A DNA stretch of 64,000 nucleotides from DSSB01 sp046346845. GTDB taxonomy: Bacteria; UBA10199; DSSB01. The stretch is from the NCBI GenBank assembly GCA_046346845.1, contig JAXMHH010000003.1, forward strand, positions 62,001 to 126,000, read 5' to 3'. Under the pieces are notes generated by a model. The model worked only from the letters and a program-made list of their open reading frames with translations, made no database searches and had not been told where the DNA came from. The translations under genes were made by a program, and so were the position numbers. Shown here one piece after another: positions 1-8,248 of this stretch; position 1 is the first letter of the stretch, and the number at the start of each line of letters is the position of its first letter.

Positions 1-1956
1 AAGCAGCTCAACCTCCAAGAAGACCGCCTGATCGACCGCATCCCCGCCAAAAAACTCGAGGGCCTGACGGTGCGCCACCCCTTTCTCGAGCGCGACTCGA
101 AGGTGGTATTGAGCGACCACGTCACCCTCGACGCGGGGACAGGCGTCGTCCACATCGCGCCGGGCCACGGCCAGGAAGACTACGACGTCGGCATGCGCTA
201 CGGCCTGCCCATCCTCAACCCCGTCGACAACGAGGGCAAATTCACCGCTGAGGTCAGCGTCCCCGACCTGGTCGGCCAGTCGGTGTTCCAGGCTAATCCC
301 AAGATCATCGAGCTGCTGAAGGCCAAGGGCGCCCTGGTGAAGGCCGAGGAGACCAGCCACAGCTACCCGCACTGCTGGCGTTGCAAATCTCCGGTCATCT
401 TCCGCTCGACGCCGCAGTATTTCATCTCGCTCGCCAAGGAAGACCTGCGCAACCGCGCCCTCGACGCCATCCGCCGCACCCAATGGATCCCGCACTGGGG
501 CCGCGACCGCATCTACGGCATGGTCGAGAACCGCACCGATTGGTGCATCAGCCGGCAGCGCAGTTGGGGCGTCCCGATCATGGGCTTCCGCTGCAGCGCC
601 TGCCGCGAGTCGCTCTTGCGCGAGGACATCATCGAGGGGATCGCCCAGCGCTTCGAACAGGAAGGGGCCGACGCCTATTTCAAGTATTCCGCCGAGGAGC
701 TGCTGCCCCCCACCGTCGCCTGCCCGCAGTGCGGCGGCAAGACCTTCGAGAAGGAAACCGACATCCTCGACGTCTGGTTCGATTCCGGAGTCTCCTTCGC
801 GGCGGTCCTCGAGCAGCGTCCCAATCTGCAAATGCCCGCGGACATCTACCTGGAGGGCTCCGACCAGCACCGCGGTTGGTTCCACTCTTCGCTGCTCGCG
901 GCGGTCGGGACCGAAGGGCGCGCCCCCTACAAGGCGGTCCTCACCCACGGCTTCGTGGTGGACGGAGAGGGCCGCAAGTACTCGAAGTCGGCGAAAAACT
1001 ACACCCCCCCGGAGAACCTGCTCAACAAGCTGGGGGCCGAGGTCCTGCGCCTCTGGGTCGCCGCGGAGGACTACCGGAACGACATCCGCATCTCCCAGGA
1101 GATCCTCGACCGCCTGACCGAGACCTACCGCAAGATCCGCAATACCTGCCGCTTCCTGCTCGGAAACCTCTACGACTTCCAGCCCGACCGCGACTGGCTG
1201 CCCCCGGCCGAGCGCCTCGAGATCGACCGCTGGGCGATCGCCTCGCTGCAGGGCTTCCTGCAGCGCGTGACCCAGGCCTACGAGGAATACGAGTTCCACG
1301 TCATCTACCACGCGCTCAACCAATTCTGCACCGTGACGCTGAGCGCGTTCTACCTCGACATCCTCAAGGACCGGCTCTACACCGCCAAGGCCGCGGGTCG
1401 CGAACGACGCGCCGCCCAAAGCACGGCCTTCGACCTGCTGGTCGCGATCACCCGCATGATGGCGCCCATCCTCAGCTTCACCGCCGAGGAGGTCCACCAA
1501 CACACCCCGGACCACGCCGGAAAGGCCGAGTCCGTATTTCTCTCCGACCTGCCCAAGGCCAGCGAGGCCCTGTTGGACAAGGCCCTGCTGGAACGCTTCG
1601 AGAAGATCGGCCAGCTGCGCCAGGAAGTTTTAAAGGCGCTGGAGAAGGCAAGACAGGACAAGGTCATCGGCCATTCCCTCGAGGCCCAGGTGCGGCTCAG
1701 CGCCGAAGGAGAATGGAAGAAGCTGCTGCAGGAGGAAATGCAGCATTGGCCCCAATACTTCATCGTCTCGCAGGTGGTCTTGGCCCCCGAGCTGGAAAAC
1801 CCCACCTGGACCAGCCCGGCTATCGAGGGCCTGCGCATCGAGGTGAAGAAGGCCGAGGGCGAAAAATGCGCCCGCTGCTGGACGCGTTCCATTACGGTGG
1901 GAAAAAGCCCAGCCCATCCGGCGCTGTGCGACCGCTGCAACAAGGCGCTCTGCTAG
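1..1956 (+). CDS. ileS: Isoleucyl-tRNA synthetase, 5'-truncated by window edge
   Basis: This enzyme charges tRNA-Ile with isoleucine in the cytoplasm. The frame is open from base 1, so about 651 C-terminal residues are visible and the N-terminal catalytic half with the HIGH motif lies outside the window. Visible parts are the end of the editing/catalytic region (GTGVVHIAPGHGQEDY), the class I segment CISRQRSWGVPI, the LEGSDQHRGWFHSSLL block, a KMSKS-type loop that reads KYSKS, the anticodon-binding domain, and the C-terminal zinc finger CARCW...CDRC. It is followed 15 bp later by lspA, the common ileS-lspA arrangement. The Tyr in place of Met in the KMSKS loop is unusual but the Ser-Lys-Ser core is kept. 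Identification is secure. Confidence 0.97.
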   Translation, partial: KQLNLQEDRLIDRIPAKKLEGLTVRHPFLERDSKVVLSDHVTLDAGTGVVHIAPGHGQEDYDVGMRYGLPILNPVDNEGKFTAEVSVPDLVGQSVFQANPKIIELLKAKGALVKAEETSHSYPHCWRCKSPVIFRSTPQYFISLAKEDLRNRALDAIRRTQWIPHWGRDRIYGMVENRTDWCISRQRSWGVPIMGFRCSACRESLLREDIIEGIAQRFEQEGADAYFKYSAEELLPPTVACPQCGGKTFEKETDILDVWFDSGVSFAAVLEQRPNLQMPADIYLEGSDQHRGWFHSSLLAAVGTEGRAPYKAVLTHGFVVDGEGRKYSKSAKNYTPPENLLNKLGAEVLRLWVAAEDYRNDIRISQEILDRLTETYRKIRNTCRFLLGNLYDFQPDRDWLPPAERLEIDRWAIASLQGFLQRVTQAYEEYEFHVIYHALNQFCTVTLSAFYLDILKDRLYTAKAAGRERRAAQSTAFDLLVAITRMMAPILSFTAEEVHQHTPDHAGKAESVFLSDLPKASEALLDKALLERFEKIGQLRQEVLKALEKARQDKVIGHSLEAQVRLSAEGEWKKLLQEEMQHWPQYFIVSQVVLAPELENPTWTSPAIEGLRIEVKKAEGEKCARCWTRSITVGKSPAHPALCDRCNKALC

Positions 1957-1971
1957 GCGGGACCAACAACC

Positions 1972-2508
1972 ATGAAGAAATATCGCCCCCTGCTCTTCTA
2001 CCCCGCCCTCGTCGTCCTGCTGGATCAGGTGACCAAATACTGGATCCTGAAAAATATCCCCTTGCAACGCGCCATGCCGGTCTGGGAAGGCTATTTTGAT
2101 CTTGTCCACTTCCGCAACCGGGGCGTCGCCTTCAGCCTGTTCGACGGAATGCAGGCGGCGGGCCACCAATGGTTCTTTTACGCGGTGACCCTGGTGGCGG
2201 CGGGGGCCTTGTTCGGCCTCTACCGCAAGACCGCGGAGCTGGACCGCAAGACCCAGGTCCCCCTGGCGCTCATCCTGGGAGGCGCGCTCGGCAACCTCAT
2301 CGACCGGCTACGACTCGGCGAGGTGGTCGACTTCCTATATTTCCATTGGCAGAACCGCATCGCCGACTTCGAGCTGCTGGGCCGGCACTTCCGTTTCCCC
2401 TTGGCTTGGCCGGCCTTCAACGTGGCCGACTCGGCCATCACCTGCGGGGCCCTCTATCTCGCCGTGAAAGTTCTCTTCCTTGATCCCAAAAGCGGTGCTA
2501 AGGAATAA
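1972..2508 (+). CDS. lspA: Lipoprotein signal peptidase (signal peptidase II)
   Basis: This inner-membrane aspartyl protease removes signal peptides from prolipoproteins after lipid modification. The 178-aa length and four hydrophobic segments fit the family. Conserved blocks are NRGVAFSLFDG, GNLIDRLRLGEVVDFL and FNVADSAITCG; the Asp residues in VVDF and FNVAD are the expected catalytic pair. It lies between ileS and lgt, so the two prolipoprotein-processing enzymes are adjacent and probably cotranscribed. Its likely substrates include the lipoproteins encoded at 59150, 60099 and 62645 in this window. Confidence 0.96.
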   Translation: MKKYRPLLFYPALVVLLDQVTKYWILKNIPLQRAMPVWEGYFDLVHFRNRGVAFSLFDGMQAAGHQWFFYAVTLVAAGALFGLYRKTAELDRKTQVPLALILGGALGNLIDRLRLGEVVDFLYFHWQNRIADFELLGRHFRFPLAWPAFNVADSAITCGALYLAVKVLFLDPKSGAKE

Positions 2509-2510
2509 AC

Positions 2511-3353
2511 GTGCGTCCCTTTCTCTATTACAGCCACGACTTTTCGGTCCCCAGCTTCGCCTTCATGTTGATGCTGGCCTCCTTGGTCGCGACCACGGTC
2601 TCCTACAAGATGGCGCCGCGACGCGGCCTGTCGCAGGTCGCCGTCCTCGACCTGGGCATCATCGGCACCGTCATGGCGGTGATCGGCGGGCGCCTCTTCC
2701 ATGTCTTTGTGGAAGGCCCCATCTACGCCTCGCCCGGATACTCGAATTATTATTGGGAACACCCCACCCATCTCTGGCAGATTTGGCGCGGCGGCTTCGT
2801 CAGCTACGGCGCCTTCCTGGGCCTGGGCCTCGGGTGGATCGTTTACCTGCGCTGGCGCAAGCTCGATACCTGGGCCTATCTCGACCACGTCGGGCTCTTC
2901 GCCGGGCCCTTCATCGACTTCTTCACCCGCCTCGGCTGCCTGATGGCGGGCTGCTGCTACGGCCTGCCCAGCCCGTTTCGCCACGGAAAGTACCTGCTCT
3001 ACATCGTCTTCGACAACCGCAGCAGCGACGCGGGCTATAAATTTCCGGGGGTCCCGCTCTGGCCCACCCAGATCTACAGCATGATCGCCTCCGTGCTGAT
3101 CTTCCTCATCTGCTACTGGATCGACCGGCACAAAAAATTCAAGGGCCAGGTCATGATGAGCTTCCTGATGCTCTACGCCTTCTTCCGCTTCCTCATCGAG
3201 CTGCTGCGCGGGGACGCCGACCGCGGGGTGTATCTCAACAATTCGATCTCGACCGCGCAGATCATGAGCCTCCTGTTCTTTTTCTCCTGCGCGATTATCT
3301 ACCAAATCCTCAAACGCCGGAACCCCATCCTCCCGACGCCCAAGCCCGCATGA
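2511..3353 (+). CDS. lgt: Prolipoprotein diacylglyceryl transferase
   Basis: Lgt moves a diacylglyceryl group from phosphatidylglycerol to the lipobox cysteine of prolipoproteins, the step before LspA cleavage. The 280-aa multi-pass protein shows the family blocks HDFSVPSFAFML near the N-terminus, GGFVSYGAFLGLGLGW, and the signature DFFTRLGCLMAGCCYG. The start is GTG at 2511, two bases after the lspA stop, which indicates translational coupling. The 3' end overlaps the next gene by 4 bp. All three membrane genes here look like one operon behind ileS. Confidence 0.95.
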   Translation: MRPFLYYSHDFSVPSFAFMLMLASLVATTVSYKMAPRRGLSQVAVLDLGIIGTVMAVIGGRLFHVFVEGPIYASPGYSNYYWEHPTHLWQIWRGGFVSYGAFLGLGLGWIVYLRWRKLDTWAYLDHVGLFAGPFIDFFTRLGCLMAGCCYGLPSPFRHGKYLLYIVFDNRSSDAGYKFPGVPLWPTQIYSMIASVLIFLICYWIDRHKKFKGQVMMSFLMLYAFFRFLIELLRGDADRGVYLNNSISTAQIMSLLFFFSCAIIYQILKRRNPILPTPKPA

Positions 3354-4024
3354 CGCCCATCCTGGAAAGCCGAGGCCTGCTCCGCCAAACCCTCTGGGTC
3401 TGGTTCTTCACGATGCTCGCCTTGCGCGGCCTCTACGAGCTGCAGCGCATCCCCTTCTTTCGCCAGAATATGATGCTCTTCACCGGGGTGCTGCTCATCT
3501 ACGTGCCGGTCCTCGTGCTGTGGCGACGTCGGGAGCGGCTGGATTTTTTCGAGGAAACCCCGTCGGCCCTGGGGCGTTCCTTGTTCTGGTTCGCCCTCTT
3601 GGCGGCGATCGTCTTCCCGCTCCTCGAGATCGGGAACCGCTGGTTCCAGGGCCGCTTCTTCCACCTCCACTACGTGGGCGGGAGTTACCAGGGCCTCGCC
3701 AAGGCGGCCTTGTTTCAATTCCTGTTGGTGGGGATTCCGGAGGAGTTCTTCTACCGGGGATATCTGCAGACGATGCTCGACCGCGTGTGGGGGAGACCGT
3801 GGCGGCTGTTCGGCGCTCAGCTCGGTTGGGCGCTGCCGGTAACCTCGTTTTTATTCGCCCTCTCCCACAGCCTCATCGTCCTGCGCTGGTGGCACTTCTC
3901 GATCTTCTTCCCCTCCTTGGCCTTCGGATGGCTGAAGGAAAAGACCGGCAGCATCACGGCGGGGGCGCTGTTCCACGCCCTCAGCAACGTCTACAGCCTG
4001 TGGGTGGCGATGAATTACCGTTAA
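3350..4024 (+). CDS. CPBP-family intramembrane glutamic protease
   Basis: A 224-aa multi-pass membrane protein with the CPBP (CAAX protease/bacteriocin-processing) motifs: EEFFYRG with the Glu pair near residue 130, FALSHS about 40 residues later, and LFHALSN near the C-terminus. These residues form the active site of Rce1-type glutamic proteases. ATG overlaps the lgt stop by 4 bp, so it is translated with the lipoprotein-maturation genes. Some CPBP members are dedicated sorting proteases for C-terminal anchor tails; that role is possible here (see the secreted protein at 40165) but unproven. It converges with the small gene at 4021, sharing 4 bp. Confidence 0.85.
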   Translation: MTPILESRGLLRQTLWVWFFTMLALRGLYELQRIPFFRQNMMLFTGVLLIYVPVLVLWRRRERLDFFEETPSALGRSLFWFALLAAIVFPLLEIGNRWFQGRFFHLHYVGGSYQGLAKAALFQFLLVGIPEEFFYRGYLQTMLDRVWGRPWRLFGAQLGWALPVTSFLFALSHSLIVLRWWHFSIFFPSLAFGWLKEKTGSITAGALFHALSNVYSLWVAMNYR

Positions 4025-4209
4025 TGGCTCATCGCCTTCTCGTGCTCAAGCTTCGCCTGCAGGACCTTCAAGACCTCCGCCTCTTCCTTGAGGCTGGCGC
4101 GAAAGCCCCGGTTGTCGGTATGGCTGATCTCGCGGCTCAGTTCCCGCAGGTGGTGCATGAGCATGCTCTCGAGGTATTGTTTCTCCTTCATCGTCAGCTC
4201 GATCTGCAT
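4021..4209 (-). CDS. Small conserved-looking helical protein
   Basis: A 62-aa protein, highly charged and probably fully alpha-helical, rich in Glu, Lys and Leu with heptad-like spacing (KEKQYLESMLMHHLREL, then a TDNRGFRASLKEEAEVL segment). A strong ribosome-binding site, GAGGAGG, lies 4 nt before the ATG, which supports translation despite the size. It is convergent with the CPBP gene and overlaps its last bases. I do not know its function; similar short charged proteins carrying a TD..FR..LK pattern occur in other bacteria, from memory only. No signal peptide or membrane segment. Confidence 0.7.
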   Translation of the reverse strand: MQIELTMKEKQYLESMLMHHLRELSREISHTDNRGFRASLKEEAEVLKVLQAKLEHEKAMSH

Positions 4210-4219
4210 ACGGCCTCCT

Positions 4220-4344
4220 CTTTAACAGGCTGTTGAAGAACGATCCCGGTCTCTCCCAAAAATCCTTGGGATTTTGGGAGCCCCGCCCATCCCTGGACGG
4301 CGGTTTGAGCCGAGCCTCGGCGGTTTTTCAACGGCCTGTTAAAG
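4220..4344. repeat. Small inverted-repeat element (copy 1)
   Basis: A 125-bp intergenic element with near-perfect terminal inverted repeats of about 22 bp (CTTTAACAGGCTGTTGAAGA at the left; its complement, with two mismatches, at the right). Inside is a second hairpin, CTCCCAAAAATCC/GGATTTTGGGAG. A sister element with the same GGCTGTTGAAAAA ends lies at 22622-22729. No coding potential. The nested-hairpin build is typical of a REP/MITE-like dispersed repeat. Confidence 0.7.
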
Positions 4345-4399
4345 GCATCCCTCAATCCAAAAGAAATTTTAGCGAAAAATGGGATCGTTTGACGAGGGC

Positions 4400-4429
4400 A
4401 AAAAAAACCCCGTTGAAAAACGGGGTTTT
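4400..4429 (-). terminator. Rho-independent terminator after tRNA-Leu
   Basis: On the minus strand this reads AAAACCCCG, a loop TTTTTCAA, then CGGGG followed by eight T. It closes the gap-pgk-tpiA-secG-tRNA-Leu transcription unit. Confidence 0.85.
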
Positions 4430-4442
4430 CGCGGGTCTTGCT

Positions 4443-4468
4443 TGGTGCCGCGGGGGGGGACTCGAACC
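4443..4468 (-). repeat. Partial copy of the tRNA-Leu 3' end
   Basis: About 25 bases repeat the 3' end of the intact tRNA-Leu at 4591-4675: the CCA, the acceptor 3' strand and part of the T-arm, with one extra G in the G run (8 versus 7). The match stops inside the T-loop. The 122 bp between the copies hold a perfect hairpin (GGTTCGCCGAA/TTCGGCGAACC, 4477-4504) and an AGGGGGA/TCCCCCT hairpin. This is the layout left by integration at a tRNA 3' end, or a local duplication; it is not a functional tRNA. Confidence 0.65.
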
Positions 4469-4590
4469 GTTTATTCGGTTCGCCGAAGTAAATTCGGCGA
4501 ACCTAAGGCCCAGGGGGAGTTGCCTCCTCCCCCTTCAACCCCCATCGGTTAACGAATTCACTCCACCCCTGAAATTTCACTGCTACTTAT

Positions 4591-4675
4591 TGGTGCCGCG
4601 GGGGGGACTCGAACCCCCACGGATCTCTCCACATGCACCTCAAACATGCGTGTCTGCCAATTCCACCACCGCGGC
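4591..4675 (-). tRNA. tRNA-Leu (anticodon GAG)
   Basis: An 85-nt class II tRNA with CCA encoded. The acceptor stem pairs GCCGCGG with CCGCGGC, the D-arm is GTGGTGGAATTGGCAGAC, and the anticodon stem-loop is CATGT-TTGAGGT-GCATG with GAG at 34-36. A variable arm and a GGGGG-TTCGAGT-CCCCC T-arm follow. It sits directly behind secG, as leuU (also GAG) does in Escherichia coli. Confidence 0.96.
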
Positions 4676-4757
4676 ATGGCACCAAAATTTTGTCGGCCTC
4701 AGCCTTAGCCGAAACCTTTCCGGCAAGTCAACGAACGTTTCGGCCCGGAAAAGCGCC

Positions 4758-5129
4758 CTAAGGATGTTTCGCAGGAGCCGGGCTGGCCGGGGCTGCCGCC
4801 GGAGTGGCGACGGGTTTCGGGGTCGCCGCCGGCTGGGGAGTCGGCGCCGGCGTCGAGACCGGCGTAGGCTCGGTCACGGTCTTCAGGATCGAGGACTTGC
4901 TTCGGTTGCGCGCGATTCCGGCCAAGGAGATCGAAGTGACCAGGAAGACCACCGCCACACCCGTGGTCAGCTTGCTGAGAAAGGTCGCGGCCCCGCGAGA
5001 GCCAAAAACCGTCTGGGAGGATCCTCCGAAGGCGGCGCCCATGTCGGCGCCCTTGCCGGCCTGCAGCAAGATGACGATCACCAAAAAGACGCAGACCACG
5101 TAATGAATTGCCAAAAGCACGTTTTCCAT
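4758..5129 (-). CDS. secG: Protein translocase subunit SecG
   Basis: SecG is the small auxiliary subunit of the SecYEG translocon. The 123-aa protein has two membrane helices (residues about 1-22 and 52-75), joined by the typical loop GKGADMGAAFGGSSQTVFGS. The C-terminus is an extended Pro/Ala/Thr-rich tail of about 40 residues, a low-complexity extension seen in many SecG proteins. The start codon lies directly against the tpiA stop, so it is cotranscribed with the glycolytic genes and ends just before tRNA-Leu. Confidence 0.93.
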   Translation of the reverse strand: MENVLLAIHYVVCVFLVIVILLQAGKGADMGAAFGGSSQTVFGSRGAATFLSKLTTGVAVVFLVTSISLAGIARNRSKSSILKTVTEPTPVSTPAPTPQPAATPKPVATPAAAPASPAPAKHP

Positions 5130-5906
5130 TCAGTTCATCCTCTCTTCAAACTTGACGATCTTCGCAAAGGCCTCGGCGTCGAGCGAGGCCCCCCCGACCA
5201 ACAGCCCGTCGACATGGGTTTCCTTCATCAGGAAGGGGGCGTTGTCGGGATTGACCGAGCCCCCGTAGAGCAGCCGGATCCGGTTGGCCGTCGGCGCGTC
5301 GTAATGCTTGGTCAGCCAGCTGCGCATGAAATGGTGCACCTCGCCCGCCTGGGCCGGCGTGGCCGTCTTGCCGGTGCCGATCGCCCAGACCGGCTCGTAG
5401 GCAACGGTCAACCTGTCGAAATCGTGCATCGCCACGTCGACGAAGGCGGCCTTCAGTTGGGCCTCGATGACCTCGAGGGTGGAACCCTTCTCCCGCTGGG
5501 CGAGGTTTTCGCCCACGCAGACGATGGGGACCAATTCGGCCTTCAGGGCGGCCTGGAGCTTTTGGTTGACCATCTTGTCGGTCTCGCCGAACAGGTTGCG
5601 GCGCTCGGAGTGGCCCAGGATCACCATCTCACAGCCCACGTCTTTCAGGAATTGTCCGGAGACCTCGCCGGTGAAGGCGCCCTCGTCCTCCCAGAACATG
5701 TTCTGCGCCGCCAGGGACATATTGGTGTCGGACAGGGCCACCGAGGCCGAGTAGAGCGCCGTGAAGGGCGGCGCCACCGCGACGTCGATATGCGGGGAAT
5801 CCGCCAGCAGGTTCTTCAGCGCGGTGACCAGCTTGATCGATTCGGCGATGGTGTTGTTCATCTTCCAATTGCCGACGATCAAGGGCCGGCGCAGGTCCGG
5901 AATCAT
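5130..5906 (-). CDS. tpiA: Triosephosphate isomerase
   Basis: This cytoplasmic TIM-barrel enzyme interconverts dihydroxyacetone phosphate and glyceraldehyde 3-phosphate. All catalytic blocks are present: NWKMN (Lys), ILGHSERR (His) and the YEPVWAIGTG loop (Glu), then the phosphate-binding LLYGGSVNP. I place the start at ATG 5906, which overlaps the pgk stop (ATGA) and gives 258 aa, the usual family length; the frame stays open further upstream but that part is pgk read out of frame. It is the third gene of the gap-pgk-tpiA-secG operon. Confidence 0.96.
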   Translation of the reverse strand: MIPDLRRPLIVGNWKMNNTIAESIKLVTALKNLLADSPHIDVAVAPPFTALYSASVALSDTNMSLAAQNMFWEDEGAFTGEVSGQFLKDVGCEMVILGHSERRNLFGETDKMVNQKLQAALKAELVPIVCVGENLAQREKGSTLEVIEAQLKAAFVDVAMHDFDRLTVAYEPVWAIGTGKTATPAQAGEVHHFMRSWLTKHYDAPTANRIRLLYGGSVNPDNAPFLMKETHVDGLLVGGASLDAEAFAKIVKFEERMN

Positions 5907-7114
5907 GAGGACGCCCCTTTCTCGGGGGCGGCGCCCTCTTCCAAGGCCTTCAGGCCCGGCAATACCTTCCCCTCCAGGAACTCCAGGGTGGCCCCTCCTC
6001 CGGTGGACAGATGGCTGAGCTTGTCTCCCACCCCCGCGACCTTGACCGCGGCCAGGGAGTCGCCCCCGCCCACGACGGTCATCCCTTGGCAATGGGCCAG
6101 GGCACGGGCGAGCTCGACGGTGCCTCGCTCGAAGGGCGGGACCTCGAAGGCCCCGACCGGGCCGTTCCAGAGCACCGTCTTGGCCGAGCGGATTTGCGCC
6201 TCATAGGCCTCAAGGGTCTTGGGACCCACGTCCAGGCCCATCCAGCCGGGGGGAATCTCGGGCCCGGCAGTGGTCTTGAACTCCGCGCCTGCCTTCAGTT
6301 CTCGCGCGATGACATGGTCGAGCGGCAGTTCGAGGCGGATGTCCTTGACCTTGGCGCGCTCTAGCAGCTTGGCCGCCTGGTGGACCTTCCCCTCTTCGAC
6401 CAGGGAGGCCCCGACCTCGACGCCCTTCGCCTTGAGAAAGGTGTAGGCCATGGCCCCGCCGATCAACAGGCCATCGACCAGGCGCAGCAAATTTTCGATG
6501 ACCCCCAATTTGTCGGAGACCTTGGCCCCGCCGAGGATGGCTATGAAGGGGCGAGCCGGCTCTTGCAAGAGGCGGTTGAGGGTCTGGACCTCTTTCAGCA
6601 CCAGGAGCCCGGCGGCCTTTTCCTTGACCAGCGGCACCATCCCCACGGTGGAGGCATGGGCGCGGTGCAGGGTGCCAAAGGCGTCGTTGACATAGACCTC
6701 GGCCAGCGCCGCGAGGCGCTCGCTGAAGATCGGGTCGTTGGCCTCCTCCTCGGGATGGAAGCGGAGATTCTCCAGCAGGATCACCTCGCCCTCGCGCATC
6801 TCGGCGACCAATTTTTTCACCGCGTCGCCGACACAATCCTCCGGAAAGATCACCTCGCGCTCCAGCAGCTCGGAAAGCCGCGCGGCGACCGGCATCAGGC
6901 TGTATTTGGGGTCGCGTTTGCCCTTGGGACGGCCCAGGTGGGAGGCCAAGATCACCTTCCCCCCGGCGTCGAGGACGTGCCGGATGGTGGGCAGGCTGGC
7001 GACGATGCGCGCGTCGTCCTTCACCTGACCCTGGGCATCGTAGGGCACGTTGAAATCGACGCGGATGAAGACGCGCTTTTCCTTGAGATCCAGTTCTGCG
7101 AGGCTCTTGATCAT
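5903..7114 (-). CDS. pgk: Phosphoglycerate kinase
   Basis: PGK transfers phosphate from 1,3-bisphosphoglycerate to ADP in glycolysis. The 403-aa length is standard. Motifs seen in order are FIRVDFNVPYD (N-domain substrate site), SHLGRPKGKRD, NDAFGTLHRAHAS, ILGGAKVSDKLGV, and the C-terminal nucleotide-binding GGGDSLAAV with STGGGATLEFLEG. It starts 10 bp after gap and its stop overlaps tpiA by 4 bp, so the three enzymes are translated from one message. Confidence 0.97.
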   Translation of the reverse strand: MIKSLAELDLKEKRVFIRVDFNVPYDAQGQVKDDARIVASLPTIRHVLDAGGKVILASHLGRPKGKRDPKYSLMPVAARLSELLEREVIFPEDCVGDAVKKLVAEMREGEVILLENLRFHPEEEANDPIFSERLAALAEVYVNDAFGTLHRAHASTVGMVPLVKEKAAGLLVLKEVQTLNRLLQEPARPFIAILGGAKVSDKLGVIENLLRLVDGLLIGGAMAYTFLKAKGVEVGASLVEEGKVHQAAKLLERAKVKDIRLELPLDHVIARELKAGAEFKTTAGPEIPPGWMGLDVGPKTLEAYEAQIRSAKTVLWNGPVGAFEVPPFERGTVELARALAHCQGMTVVGGGDSLAAVKVAGVGDKLSHLSTGGGATLEFLEGKVLPGLKALEEGAAPEKGASS

Positions 7115-7124
7115 GGCAAAGAAA

Positions 7125-8129
7125 CTATAGCTGCTTGCCGACGTACTTCGACAAATCGATCATCCGCTGGCTGAATCCGCTCTCGTTGTCGTACCAGGCG
7201 AGGACCTTCACCATCGTCCCGTCCATCACCTTGGTGGAAAGGGCGTCGACGACGGAGGAGAGACGCGAGCCGTTGTAATCGGTGCTGACCAGGGGTTCGG
7301 CAGAATAGCCCAAAATCCCCTGCAGGGCGCCCTTGGCGGCCTCTTGGAGAAAACCGTTCACCTGCTCGATGGTAGTGGTCGTCTCGACCTCGGCCACGAA
7401 GTCGACCAAGGAGACGTTGGGAGTGGGAACACGGATCGCCAGCCCGTCGAGCCGGCCTTTCAGGCGCGGCAGCACCAGGCCGATCGCCTTGGCGCCGCCG
7501 GTGCTGGTGGGGATCATGTTGAGCGCTCCGGCCCGCGCGCGCCGCAGGTCTTTGTGCCCGCTGTCGATGATGCGCTGGTCGTTGGTGTAGCTGTGCACCG
7601 TCGTCATGAGGCCCCGCTTCACCTTCAGTTTTTCGTCGAGCACCTTGACCACGGGGGCCAGGCAATTGGTGGTGCAGGAGGCGTTGGAGATGACCTCGTG
7701 CTTGGCCGGGTCGTAGCCGTCGTGGTTGACGCCGTAGACGACCGTGTAATCACAGTCGTCCGAGGGGGCGCTGATGATGACCTTCTTCGCGCCGCCCTTC
7801 AGGTGATGGACGCAGTCTTTCTTGCCCTCGAGCCTCCCGGTGCATTCCAGCACGATGTCGACCCCGACGTCGCTCCATTGGATCTTGGTGATGTCGGAGG
7901 TCTTGGAGATCAGCGTCTTCTTTCCGTCGACGACGATCCCGTCTTCCTGCACCTCGACCTTGCCCCCAAAATTGCCGTGGACCGAGTCGTATTTCAGCAA
8001 ATGGGCGAGCTCTTTGGTGGAGGCCAAGTCGTTGATTTTCACCACCTCGAATTGCGGGTCACCATGGGCCAGGCGAAAGATGGTGCGACCGATCCGGCCG
8101 AAACCATTGATACCGATGCGGAGGGACAT
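7125..8129 (-). CDS. gap: Glyceraldehyde-3-phosphate dehydrogenase (type I)
   Basis: This enzyme oxidises and phosphorylates glyceraldehyde 3-phosphate using NAD(P). The 334-aa protein begins with the Rossmann motif GINGFGRIGRTIF and carries the active-site segment SNASCTTNCLAPV with the catalytic Cys, then HSYTNDQRIID. The C-terminus has the usual WYDNESGFSQRMIDL block. It is the first gene of the operon and has a recognisable promoter upstream at 8191-8219. Confidence 0.97.
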   Translation of the reverse strand: MSLRIGINGFGRIGRTIFRLAHGDPQFEVVKINDLASTKELAHLLKYDSVHGNFGGKVEVQEDGIVVDGKKTLISKTSDITKIQWSDVGVDIVLECTGRLEGKKDCVHHLKGGAKKVIISAPSDDCDYTVVYGVNHDGYDPAKHEVISNASCTTNCLAPVVKVLDEKLKVKRGLMTTVHSYTNDQRIIDSGHKDLRRARAGALNMIPTSTGGAKAIGLVLPRLKGRLDGLAIRVPTPNVSLVDFVAEVETTTTIEQVNGFLQEAAKGALQGILGYSAEPLVSTDYNGSRLSSVVDALSTKVMDGTMVKVLAWYDNESGFSQRMIDLSKYVGKQL

Positions 8130-8190
8130 AACTATTTAGAACTCCATAGCTTAGGGTGCGAAAGCCGCGCCGATTCCGCGGCGGACCGTT

Positions 8191-8219
8191 GATAAAACAT
8201 AGGGCCTATTCCCTGTCAA
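8191..8219 (-). promoter_or_regulatory. Sigma-70-type promoter of the gap operon
   Basis: On the minus strand a perfect TTGACA (8214-8219) is followed after 17 bp by TTTATC (8191-8196). The start codon of gap is about 60 bp further on. Confidence 0.55.
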
Positions 8220-8248
8220 TTTATTCGGTATTAGCCCTCATCATACCC

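Noticed and set aside
4233..6206. A 657-codon plus-strand open frame over the tpiA operon
   Set aside because: It spans the inverted-repeat element, a tRNA and several genes in antisense; the protein is low complexity.
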